A stretch of DNA of 64,000 bases from Lingula anatina (lineage: Eukaryota; Brachiopoda; Lingulata; Lingulida; Lingulidae), in assembly GCF_001039355.2 (NCBI RefSeq), contig NW_019775380.1:307637-371636 (forward strand), written 5' to 3'. How positions within the stretch are numbered: the first letter of the stretch is position 1; every line of letters begins with the position of its first letter. Of this stretch, positions 53,195-62,780 are shown one piece after another. Under the pieces are notes generated by a model, which saw only the letters and a list, made by a program, of their open reading frames with translations, was not told the origin of the DNA and did not search any database. Made by a program: the position numbers and the translations under genes.

Positions 53195-56100
53195 TTGAAC
53201 AAATGGTTTTTAGGATACATAGCTCCTTTTATAAATTTACCAGGATCCAAAAGTGACCAACATCTACTTGACTGTACCAGTGGAAATCCTTTGCCAGGGA
53301 CTTTTAGAAAAGTATACACAGCATATAGCATTTATACAGGCAGCCACAGTCCTGCAGTTGACCATTACTCCGTGAAGCTTCTCCCTTCAATCATGTGTGT
53401 AATAAGCTATTCAGGCGAACAATTACGGACAATTTGGAGGACAATAGGGCCCAGACCACTATTATCACTGGAGACAACACACATAATTAGAAAATTGGGC
53501 ATAAATACAATAGAGTCAACCCACCGTGGAAGGAGAGCAGGCTCTAGGGTACAAAGACATATTCCTGTCAAAATATCTCAAAGACCTAGCCTGCAGAACT
53601 CAACACAATTCGGGATTAATACAAAAAACCTTACGTACTGTAAACTTAACAAATGGCAATTACCAGTTATACTCTGTACCAACACCAGAGCCTTAGCAAA
53701 TAAACTTGATGAATTCAGCCGTACAATACATAATGAGAATGTTGATGTTGCTTGTGTGACTGAAAGCTGGCTTAAAGAGGATACCCCAGATGAAAATATC
53801 TCAATTGATGGTTTCAATGTGGTTCGTCGTGACAGACCAGGTGTACGTCGAGGGGGTGGAGTAGTGTGCTATATACGGAATAACATACACTATACCGTAT
53901 GTACTGAACACAATCATGATGACATGGAGACCCTGTGGATAATTCTACGACCAAACAAATTACCGAGACAGTTCTCGCACATTTTAATAGGAATAATATA
54001 TTACCCACCTACATCATCTAAAAGTACTGTATCACACCATGATATGAATAACCACATAATATCAACTTTAGACTCTATCAAACAAAAGCATCCATACTGT
54101 GGGATTTTTGTCCTTGGTGATTTCAACTCCTTGAAAGACAATAGGATCAGAAACTTCCCATTGAGGCAGATTGTTAAATGTCCAACTAGAGGCAAACGGA
54201 TTCTAGACAAAGTTTTCACAAATATGCAAGAACTGTATAAAGAACCCCACTGTCTCGGGTCAATTGGCAAGTCAGATCACAACACAGTCATATGCTCTCC
54301 TGGACCAGATAGCTCCTTCTCCACAGGGCACAAAGTTACAACCTTCATTAGGAAAAAGAGCCAAAACGCATTGGCCTTTTTGGCACGTGACATTGAGAAT
54401 ACCTCATGGAGAGAGCTCTATCAAATGAAGACATGCCAAGAGCAGTTTGAGTTTTTCACCAGACAGGTCGCAACACTCATTGATACTCATCTCCCTCTAT
54501 GCAAAGTCACTAGACACTCCAATGATAAACCATGGGTTAATGATGACTTCCGAAATACCCTCAGAATGAAGTCCAAAGCTTGGCAATCCGGTGACCATGA
54601 ACAATACAAAATATACCGAAACAAAGTAAACAGAATGTCAAGAAACCTAAAAAGAAAGCACTACAAAAGCAAAGTGGAACAGGTTAAATCTGGTGATTCA
54701 AGAAAATGGTGGCAAGCTACAAAGCAGATGATTGGTCTGAATGCAAACTCAAACAATCTTCAGGGATTAGCCAATGACAAATTTAACGGCAGTCTCTATG
54801 CTTTAGCTGAACATATCAATGGTTTCTTTCAGTCTGTATCTGCTGACTTAAACCCATTGGATAGTACTATCATACCTCCTCCTCCTGAACATATCCCTGA
54901 CAAATACATCATCTCAGTAGCTCAAGTGGAGAAAAAACTTATGAACACAAAGGTTCATAAGGCCAGTGGCCCGGATGAAATACCTAACTGGCTTTTACGC
55001 GATTTCGCACCTTTTTTAGCAAAACCAATATGTGCCATATATAATAGTTCACTGAGAGAAGGGTATGTCCCAGAAGTGTGGCGATCAGCTGATGTTGTCC
55101 CCATACCAAAAGTCTACCCCCCTAAATCAGTTGAGGACGATCTCAGGCCCATCTCCTTGACGCCAGTGCTAGCCAAGCATATGGAGTCCATTGTAGGTGA
55201 ATGGACACTTGAAACTGTGGAACCATTATTGGACAAGTTCCAGTTTGGTGGGGTCAAAAGATCTGGAACAACTCATGCTTTGATAGATATTATGCACCAC
55301 TGGTTTATGGCAACTGAAGCTGGCAACGTCGTTAGAGTTCTGTTGATTGATTATTCCAAAGCTTTTGATCACGTTGATCATTCCCTGCTCATTAATAAAC
55401 TAAAAACCATGGGTTTACATAATGTGATTGTTCGCTGGATTGCCGCTTTCCTCACTAAAAGACAACAGCGAGTCAAACTTGGTCATGTCAGATCAGAGTG
55501 GCAGTGCATAAATGGTTCGTTGCCTCAAGGATCATGGCTGGGCACATTGCTCTTTGTCCTGATGATAAACGATTCACATAAAGCTACTGATAATTTATTG
55601 TGCCATAAGTATATGGATGGCACAACAGTCTCTGAGATCCTTAGACAATTCGATAAAAGCAAATTACAGGAAATTGCTGACTCAACATTGGACTGGTCTA
55701 GAACAAACAATATGCAATTAAACAGGAAAAAAACCAAACAAATGGCCATATCATTTAAACGCAAGAATGCAGATATCCCTAAGCTCATTATTGACAAAAC
55801 AGATATTGAATTTGTAGAATCATTTAAATTACTTGGAGTGTATGTCTCTAATGACCTCACATGGAAGGTACATGTAGACAAAATCACTAAAAAAGCAAGC
55901 AAAAGGATTTATTTCCTTCAGCACCTTAAGCGTGCAGGCCTTACAACTGATGACCTTGTAACTTATTACCAGACGGTCATAAGGCCAGTTTTGGAATATG
56001 CTGCCCCTGTCTGGCACTTTGGGTTAACAAATGAATTGACTGCCTTAGTAGAAAAGTCTCAAGAAAGAGCTCTTAAGATAATTTATCCTGAACTTGATTA

Positions 56101-56341
56101 TGACGCTGCTTGTGAACATAGTAAACTTGAACTACTGAGTGAAAGACGGATCAATGCATGCAAAAAATTGTTTATTAGTATATCAAATGAACCGGATCAT
56201 AGACTGTATTATCTTTTGCAACCAAAACAAAATGCCAAATATTCATTGAGGGAACAGGAAACTTTTAGAAGACCTAAAATTAAAACCAGACGATCAACGA
56301 GTGACTTTTTAACAAGTGCCATATACAAGTTTCAGAATTAA
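53195..56341 (+). CDS. LINE ORF2: apurinic endonuclease plus reverse transcriptase
   Basis: An uninterrupted frame of 1048 codons; the first ATG in it is at 53393, so translation of the first 66 codons is doubtful. The endonuclease domain (about residues 155-375) shows VACVTESWL, VLGDFNS and GKSDHNTVI. The reverse transcriptase (about 600-880) shows VVPIPK, RPISLTPVLAK, LLIDYSKAFDHVDH, SLPQGSWLG and KYMDGTT. This last is the catalytic motif, normally Y-x-D-D; its second Asp is Gly here (codon GGC at about 55619), while the rest is intact. The change should abolish polymerase activity, so this copy is probably immobile although it has no stop codon or frameshift. The C-terminal part contains the helical region VLEYAAPVWHFGLT typical of CR1/L2 ORF2 ends. 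Superfamily placement is from memory. Confidence 0.9.
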   Translation: MNKWFLGYIAPFINLPGSKSDQHLLDCTSGNPLPGTFRKVYTAYSIYTGSHSPAVDHYSVKLLPSIMCVISYSGEQLRTIWRTIGPRPLLSLETTHIIRKLGINTIESTHRGRRAGSRVQRHIPVKISQRPSLQNSTQFGINTKNLTYCKLNKWQLPVILCTNTRALANKLDEFSRTIHNENVDVACVTESWLKEDTPDENISIDGFNVVRRDRPGVRRGGGVVCYIRNNIHYTVCTEHNHDDMETLWIILRPNKLPRQFSHILIGIIYYPPTSSKSTVSHHDMNNHIISTLDSIKQKHPYCGIFVLGDFNSLKDNRIRNFPLRQIVKCPTRGKRILDKVFTNMQELYKEPHCLGSIGKSDHNTVICSPGPDSSFSTGHKVTTFIRKKSQNALAFLARDIENTSWRELYQMKTCQEQFEFFTRQVATLIDTHLPLCKVTRHSNDKPWVNDDFRNTLRMKSKAWQSGDHEQYKIYRNKVNRMSRNLKRKHYKSKVEQVKSGDSRKWWQATKQMIGLNANSNNLQGLANDKFNGSLYALAEHINGFFQSVSADLNPLDSTIIPPPPEHIPDKYIISVAQVEKKLMNTKVHKASGPDEIPNWLLRDFAPFLAKPICAIYNSSLREGYVPEVWRSADVVPIPKVYPPKSVEDDLRPISLTPVLAKHMESIVGEWTLETVEPLLDKFQFGGVKRSGTTHALIDIMHHWFMATEAGNVVRVLLIDYSKAFDHVDHSLLINKLKTMGLHNVIVRWIAAFLTKRQQRVKLGHVRSEWQCINGSLPQGSWLGTLLFVLMINDSHKATDNLLCHKYMDGTTVSEILRQFDKSKLQEIADSTLDWSRTNNMQLNRKKTKQMAISFKRKNADIPKLIIDKTDIEFVESFKLLGVYVSNDLTWKVHVDKITKKASKRIYFLQHLKRAGLTTDDLVTYYQTVIRPVLEYAAPVWHFGLTNELTALVEKSQERALKIIYPELDYDAACEHSKLELLSERRINACKKLFISISNEPDHRLYYLLQPKQNAKYSLREQETFRRPKIKTRRSTSDFLTSAIYKFQN

Positions 56342-56523
56342 CTGATAGACTTTTATTCCTTTTTTTTAACCTTGCATTTAAGACATTTTGTTTTAAATTT
56401 GCTTACATATGTCTTTTAATATTCTTTTGTTCTTACTTACTAATGGTTTTTTCCGACTGTGATGCAATGATTGTAATTATCCAACCCTCGGGTTGCAAGT
56501 TTGGTAATAATAATAATAATTAG
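53195..56523 (+). mobile_element. Non-LTR retrotransposon (LINE, CR1/L2/jockey-like)
   Basis: Carries an endonuclease-RT ORF (53195-56341), a short 3' UTR, and a (TAA)n tail at about 56505-56523. Short tandem 3' repeats replace a poly-A tail, as in CR1/L2-type elements. The 5' boundary is unclear and the copy may be 5'-truncated. Same strand as the GNAT gene, opposite to MAPK15. Confidence 0.88.
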
Positions 56524-56888
56524 AAATGAAAAATGTCGCACATAATTCATGCGTCAGTACATAGTACTTACCCTAGGTTCTAGATTCCGGTATTGCCAGC
56601 TCGATCTTGATTTCATATATAACCCATACCGCTAGTAAAAGCGATTCCATCACAAGGTATATTTAAGCTAGTTAGCTTTTACGTTGCTCTGACACTCGGG
56701 GTAATAGTACTTTGTACTTGCATTTTGTGATTAGAAAATTGATATCCAAATGTAGTCTATGTTTGAGATTTCTTAAGAAATGCAGATTACTTTGGTCATT
56801 ACATTAGATTAACAACGATGAATAATAGGAAGTTATTATTATTATTTTTTTTTTGGATGTGCTGTAGCAGATTATTGAGATTTAGGGT

Positions 56889-57091
56889 GCTTTCCCAGAT
56901 ATTTAGATCGATCTAAAGATTAAAATTTAGATCGACCTAACTCCCTGGGGGTTCACGCTAAATTGCAGTCAGCCGAGCTTTTAGTACAGCTTTTAGTAGG
57001 CGAGACAGACGCTTAAGCCGGCCAAGCTGACAGTAATCTAGTGAGACTCCCCACAGGGATAGATCGATCTAAAAATCTATGGAAATGGGGT
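56889..57091. mobile_element. MITE with TAGATCGATCTA in its terminal repeats
   Basis: The left end (CTTTCCCAGATATTTAGATCGATCTA) and the reverse complement of the right end (ATTTCCATAGATTTTTAGATCGATCTA) match imperfectly over about 26 bases. Interior arms such as CAGTCAGCCGAGCTT also pair with the opposite side. Non-coding; target-site duplication not resolved. Confidence 0.5.
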
Positions 57092-57101
57092 GTTAGACAA
57101 A

Positions 57102-57311
57102 GGGGCCATTCAGAATAGATGATCCGAGTACTAACAGATTCGCCGACTAAATATGACCGACCACACTTCAGAAGCAATGTTGCTGATTCCCGATGGCGCG
57201 TGTGGAGTTGGGGAGACCATCATGGAATTAGCAGAATCGCTTTTGAAGGGGGTCGGCCATATTTAGTCAGCAGATCAGTTAGTACTCAAATCATCTATTC
57301 TGAACTGCCCC
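57102..57311. mobile_element. 210-bp fold-back MITE
   Basis: Near-complete palindrome. The arm 57102-57196 (starts GGGGCCATTCAGAATAGATG) pairs with 57217-57311 (reverse complement starts GGGGCAGTTCAGAATAGATG), about 95 bases each with scattered substitutions and a loop of about 20 bases. The 71-codon frame seen across it is a by-product. It ends about 80 bp before the GNAT start codon. Confidence 0.75.
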
Positions 57312-57392
57312 ATAAATACGTAGTTAGCTATTAGTTTGTTTGTAATTTCATTACACTATAAATGCCTTTTCATTTCCTTCGAGTAGATACCT

Positions 57393-57911
57393 ATGGCATA
57401 CAGAGATCCAGATCAAGTAACTGGTCCGCAAAAGAAACTTGTTATACGTCAGACTGCAAGGAATACCAAACATCAGCATCTGTTCCGTCAAGTTGCCAGG
57501 GATACTTGTGGGGAAACATTTGATCCACCAGAAGATAACAGCATGGTGTTTTTGTATGAACAAAACCCCATGGCATTTCCTTCAGAAAAACTTATCGGAG
57601 TGGGAAGTTACAGACCAGCATCTGATTTTAATAATGATGATACAGAGTTTGTAAACAAGAGATTTCATTGCATCACATTCTTATTTATAAAAAGAGATTT
57701 TCAAGGTCAAGGCTATGGCAGAAAGGCTTTGAAATTTATGGAAACGGACATGCTTAAGAAATGCCAGAGAGATATTAAAGTTGAAAGTGCACAGAAAGCA
57801 GTACCATTCTTTGAGAAAAATGGTTATTATTGTGCTGGAGAGCCAATGGACTGTGTTTGTGGAGGATCACCTTCGTTTGCAAAACTGTTTCCAATGGAAA
57901 AAAAATTATAG
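57393..57911 (+). CDS. GNAT-family N-acetyltransferase
   Basis: 172-residue acetyltransferase, intronless coding region. The acetyl-CoA binding motif A is clear: DFQGQGYGRKALKFME (Q-x-x-G-x-G at about residues 104-109), preceded by beta strand HCITFLFI and followed by VESAQKAVPFFEKNGY (motif B, where a side-by-side Phe-Phe-Glu and Gly-Tyr are usual). Start ATG 57393 follows a possible acceptor (CCTTCGAGTAG), so a 5' leader exon may exist upstream. The C-terminus has a Cys-rich patch (YYCAGEPMDCVCGG). The substrate cannot be predicted. A fold-back MITE lies immediately upstream. Confidence 0.85.
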   Translation: MAYRDPDQVTGPQKKLVIRQTARNTKHQHLFRQVARDTCGETFDPPEDNSMVFLYEQNPMAFPSEKLIGVGSYRPASDFNNDDTEFVNKRFHCITFLFIKRDFQGQGYGRKALKFMETDMLKKCQRDIKVESAQKAVPFFEKNGYYCAGEPMDCVCGGSPSFAKLFPMEKKL

Positions 57912-59016
57912 AATATTAGACTGCAATATGAAGGTGCTAGAGGTTGTTAGGCAAAATGGTTTGCCAGCAACCAGGCACTGTCTTGAATATTTTGTGTGGA
58001 ATACAAATTCAAGCTAATAGAAATGTTTCTATACCTTTGAAGGATTTTCATATTATATGAGGAAAAGATATATTGGAGAGAGTCTGGATTTTGCATCAAG
58101 TTTCAAAAAGAGTTGATAATTTAGTAGAAGGGCTGGGATTTCCCTTTTTTATTGGAATTTCTTTTATTCCATCCCTGTCTATTACCTATCTTATTTAATT
58201 CTTCACATTTACAGTGTAGAATTGATTCAAACTGACCTCACCATTGGACTGGGGATATTTCTGTGAGAAGTTTAATATCAGTTTTATGTGAATTATTTTG
58301 TGCTTTACTGTACAATGTAATACATGTTTATTTCCATCTTACTCCCATTTTATATTTTTTGATTGTATAATTTATTAAATATTTCACAGTATGTAGCAAG
58401 CTTTGCAGTAAAAGTCTAATTTATCTTGGAAAACCAATCAATGAGTACATGGTGTTCTAAGGGCTCTATATTTTATCCATGAATACATTTTCCACTCACA
58501 GCATTTTAACTTGCATATATCTTTTGTGAGAAATCTTAATTCGATCGGGCAGGTGCTTTGTGTTGATACTAGGGACACGTGCGGTTTTTTAGCTAACTAG
58601 TTGCGTTGCGGGGAAGCTCTGTATAGTTGACTCTATTACATAATAGCCAGGGGCTCCAGGCTATAAGTTGTCAATCTCAAATGGTACAAAAAAAAAAAAC
58701 TAGTGCTAAGTATCATAAACTTGGGGCCCCCAAGAGAACGTTTTAATGGGCGTTATGATGCATCAAACTTTAAATGGTTTTCAGAATTTTCGATTAATTG
58801 ATGATTGAAAGCCATCTATCATTGCGCATTTAAAAATTATTCCGTAAAACGCCCTTGTGTATTTAGAAAAAAGTCACTATTCATGACCGTTTTGAAGTAG
58901 CATATTTATGTTTAACATTTTCTGTGTTGGTAAAAACGTTCACTCAACAATACTTCATGTCTACAATTCACGCTCTAATTCAATCGCGTTCAAAGATGTA
59001 GGTCACCTAGAGGCAA
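57912..59016. other. Spacer between GNAT and Mab-21-like genes
   Basis: GNAT 3' UTR, then probable promoter of the Mab-21-like gene. AT-rich; no further coding exon or RNA gene recognised. Confidence 0.4.
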
Positions 59017-61155
59017 ATGGCGTCAGCAAACATGGGTGTTTCAGTCAACAACTCACAAACTGATGCGCTGTCATTTGTACTGGATCAATTTCTTCCTTTA
59101 TCTCTTCTTAAAAATGCAGCGTCGAATAGTCGTGTTAATGCTGAAATGACTAAAATCGTAATTGAGACGGTGGTCGGGGCAAAAGACCCAAACGCTGGAA
59201 ATTCGTCTCTCAATGTCGTTGGCAGCCAGAGCGATGGATTAGCAATTCCTAGTCATTTTATCTTTCCTGGTGATTTCTTTCAAGGAACAGGACTCAGTGA
59301 CTCGGTAGTGGACACTTCACAAGCTAAACTGATTACCAGTGACCTAGACATAATGACGGTAGTTAGTCCTGAGTTGGTAACGTCAAATGGTAAAAAGTGC
59401 TGCATTTTTCATGTAGAAAATACAGATGACCCAGTGTACGTCAGGCTGAAAATCACACCCGATTTAAAAGAATTGATCAAAATCGAACATAACGACAATA
59501 TTGATAATGTGATGTACCTGAGTACAACACCTTTGACCCGAACAGGTATCACGACGTGCCTGAAAGCCTATGGGAAATCGGGGTTCATAGACCTGATTAC
59601 CATACAAGGACCAGCCGTAACAGTATCTCTTTCTACTCTTCATGAAAGTGGATATTTGGTTCCGAACTTGAACTTTGACAATGTAACAGCATTCGCCTGC
59701 CAAAGGCCTCAGGCCTTTCATAAGTGGGAAAGGAGGTCCCGCAAAAGTGGATGGCCAAATAAAGAATTGATAGATCAAATTGGCCGGTGTGATTGCGTTT
59801 TGGTGCCCGTAGGAGCGCGCCTCGCGGACACTTTTCAGTGGAGATATTCATTTTCCAAAGCAGAGAGTTTACTTGCACAGACACTGACACTTAAACAAAG
59901 AAGATGTTTTGTCATTTTTAAGCTCATAAAACAGTATTATATTTGTTCTAAAACGGGAACTAATGCCCTCAGCTCGTATCACCTGAAAACAGTGCTTTTC
60001 TGGGCATGCGAAAAAGTACCTGCGACATTTTGGTCAAATTGCGGAGTCGATTTGATTATGCAGTACTTGCTGGGTGAAGTTCTTCATTACTTATCCATTG
60101 GTTATTTGCCACACTACTTTCTTAACGACAGCAATCTTTTTTCAAAGGTACCGCCCAAAACTCTGCGCGTATTAGCAAAGTATGCCTTTCAGGCAAAGGC
60201 CAAATGTTTTGATGTCATTTGTGAGATCGGAAGGCGCCTTAGATTTACTTACATGACTGGGATACCTAACCCAGATGTCTTGTACAGAGATAGTTGTCAA
60301 AAGTACCCGAGGTTTTCACCCAGATTTGTATCACTGCACAAAATAGCATTCAGTTACCTGTACAATATCATGATGCGGACCCAACCCACCAAAGATGCGG
60401 CAGATTATACTCCACGACAGAACATTCCACAAAAAGACACTGCCATCTGTCCGGTAAAGGGAACCGAAGCACATGTTACCTGGGATAAGTTACAGGCTGT
60501 ATTGACATTATCTGATTGTTTGTTAGAGATTTTTACGCAAATGGCGGAAACAGAACTGGGTACGAGTTTTGGCTGTTCAAGTTCACACTGCTCCCCCGAA
60601 CTTGAAATGTTGATCGGTTACAGTGCCGAAAAAATGGTGGACTTTCGAGTATCTTTTTCGACAGCAGCATGGATTATTGACTATTTTTGTGTGAAACTTG
60701 AGGTCAGCATTTCCACTAATGAGATATTGCGTAAAGCATTTCAAGTTTCCTTCGAGGAATGCGCGCGCGGCGTTGCACTCACGAAAAGAGAAACTTCATG
60801 GGCTTCCTCTTTTCGTAAAGCACTAGAACAAGGTGACGTGCGCCAGCAAATGATAGACCTGCCAACCGTAAATAGAGTTTTTGCAATGCAACATTATGAA
60901 CAAATGATTGCTAAAGTTTTGGAGGCTGAATGCGGGACTTCTACGACGCACCTTAAGATGGAAATTGAATCCCTACCTGTTGTGTCAGCGACTAGAGCGA
61001 TATTTGAAGAGAAAGCTAGCATCTTCTTTAAAACTGCCGTTTCCGAAATATTTCAATCTCTTCAAATCCCAGTTTACGTAATAAGCAGTGCAGACGATAT
61101 TGAAACTCTTTACGAAAGATACTTCATTTTGTTTGAGCACATATTAGTGGGATAG
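59017..61155 (+). CDS. Mab-21-domain protein, candidate cGAS-like receptor (cGLR)
   Basis: 712-residue frame without introns, ATG at 59017. It has the Mab-21/cGAS nucleotidyltransferase pattern: VVGSQSDGL (GS motif, G69-S70), SDLDIM (Asp-x-Asp at about 109/111), a third possible acid in NFDNVTAFAC (about 221), then FHKWERRSRKSGWP, FQWRYSFSKAESLL and LSSYHLKTVLFWACEK, which are hallmark Mab-21 blocks. In cGLRs these acids bind metal and make a cyclic dinucleotide after sensing nucleic acid; whether this protein does so is inference. The spacing from GS to DxD is about 38 residues, longer than usual, suggesting an insertion. About 290 residues after the core have no domain I recognise. An alternative is a non-catalytic Mab-21-like developmental protein or an ITPRIP-like relative. 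The C-terminal neighbour gene is convergent. Confidence 0.85.
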   Translation: MASANMGVSVNNSQTDALSFVLDQFLPLSLLKNAASNSRVNAEMTKIVIETVVGAKDPNAGNSSLNVVGSQSDGLAIPSHFIFPGDFFQGTGLSDSVVDTSQAKLITSDLDIMTVVSPELVTSNGKKCCIFHVENTDDPVYVRLKITPDLKELIKIEHNDNIDNVMYLSTTPLTRTGITTCLKAYGKSGFIDLITIQGPAVTVSLSTLHESGYLVPNLNFDNVTAFACQRPQAFHKWERRSRKSGWPNKELIDQIGRCDCVLVPVGARLADTFQWRYSFSKAESLLAQTLTLKQRRCFVIFKLIKQYYICSKTGTNALSSYHLKTVLFWACEKVPATFWSNCGVDLIMQYLLGEVLHYLSIGYLPHYFLNDSNLFSKVPPKTLRVLAKYAFQAKAKCFDVICEIGRRLRFTYMTGIPNPDVLYRDSCQKYPRFSPRFVSLHKIAFSYLYNIMMRTQPTKDAADYTPRQNIPQKDTAICPVKGTEAHVTWDKLQAVLTLSDCLLEIFTQMAETELGTSFGCSSSHCSPELEMLIGYSAEKMVDFRVSFSTAAWIIDYFCVKLEVSISTNEILRKAFQVSFEECARGVALTKRETSWASSFRKALEQGDVRQQMIDLPTVNRVFAMQHYEQMIAKVLEAECGTSTTHLKMEIESLPVVSATRAIFEEKASIFFKTAVSEIFQSLQIPVYVISSADDIETLYERYFILFEHILVG

Positions 61156-62780
61156 AAAACTCTTTGGAATGAAGGATGTGGGCTATTATATTATTCGCCC
61201 AAGCCTTATCTAAACTTCTGCCCTTCATTTTGCAATCATTAGACACTTAACAGCAGGGTATTATATTATCTACAAGTTATTGGTTTCAAAATTAAATGGC
61301 ACTACGCAGCACTCTGAATGACTAGAGTACAAAAAATCATAAGCAAATTTGTTTTATTGAGAATATAATTAGACAAAGTGTGCTAACTGTACATTAAATG
61401 CACGCATTCTTTCAAAGATGGAACCAGGGAACAAGTAGTAAGTCAACATGTTTTATGTAAATAACAACACTTACAATGTAGGCCATAATAAAAACTATGA
61501 CGCATGAGGTTGACATTAATATCAACAGACATAAAATGCAAATAAATTCTTCAGCAAAGAAAAAAATTCCCTCAGCAAAATCAACTTCGACTGCAGGCAA
61601 TCAATAACTCATTCTATATCAGCAATTCTATTTTAGATGTATATTAAGAAGTAGCCAATTCATTTCAAAGCACCATATGTAACTCAAAATACTTGAAAAA
61701 TATATTGTGACAGTTGAATGACTAAAAACAATTTTTATTCTACTTTTATTAAATCTAAACAAGTAATTAAACTCATCGCATATATGCATCATTAATCTTA
61801 TCTTTATAAAACTTGTCAAAAAGTCCTGAGGCAGTGTTTCCTAGNAAAAAAAAAAAAAAAAAAAAGATGATACTCATGAACTTTAGGTAACATAAGCAAG
61901 TATTTGTCCCAAAAACTTTCACACTGATTTCCCAGCTGTATGAAAAAATTATGAAACTGCACAATTTATAAGAAACTTAAACACATCAAAACTCAACTCA
62001 GGAAAGCACAATAAACTCTTCTTTTAAGTGAACTTTCAATGAAAAACTGCTTAAAATGGTTACAAAAAGCACCAATAATTACTTGTATATAATTCTACTT
62101 AAATTGTTGTAACCAGGTTACTTGAAACACATCTGATACAGATGTTACACCATCTTATAACAACAGAAACTAAGAATGATTTATTATCCATACCTATTGC
62201 TGTTGGATATGTTGCCATTCTGTATCTTGAAATTAAAATTACACATCTCTGACAAAATTTGTTTATCACAATATTTGGAAGAACATGAACACAACATAAT
62301 AATACCAAATTCATAACATGCTGAAAACTCTGCACCCTTAAATCCATTAATCAATGCTATATATGGAAATAGCATCCAGGTTTTTCAGCATCCTGAGACA
62401 GTTATTATGCTCCTACTTCAGTGATATACTAACCTATCCAAACAGCTGTTACATTGCTACATTGTAATTGTTTCACCTGATATTATTTTTAAAAAATAAA
62501 TGAGCAGTTTTTAGGACCAACTCCATAATTTTGCTTTTCACAGGTAACTGCTTAATAGAGCCGCAAGCTCACTGACATTCAGACAAAACCTTTGAGAGTG
62601 AAAAACAAAAATGCAGATTAAATCCTAAGGAAGTGCATACATATTTAGTTGTTTAATAATTTTCAGTACAAAAAATAGTAATAATAAAATAATTAAACAA
62701 AAATAAATAAAATTAAGTCAGGTTAAGTTTGAAGATAAGTGGAAGTACATAAAGTTTTATAGAGAGAAATTTGTGAACTG
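61156..62780. other. Convergent 3' region of the Mab-21-like and Bax-like genes
   Basis: Both 3' UTRs presumably lie here; a minus-strand AATAAA near 61353 could end the Bax-like transcript. One undetermined base (N) at 61845 beside a poly-A run. No coding exon seen. Confidence 0.4.

Noticed and set aside
53578-56017. Minus-strand frames inside the LINE
   Set aside because: Shadows of the ORF2 frame, without motifs of their own.
57119-57334. 71-codon plus-strand frame upstream of GNAT
   Set aside because: It lies within the palindromic MITE, whose arms explain it.
59464-59890. Minus-strand frames of 104 and 85 codons
   Set aside because: Shadows of the Mab-21-like coding region on the other strand.
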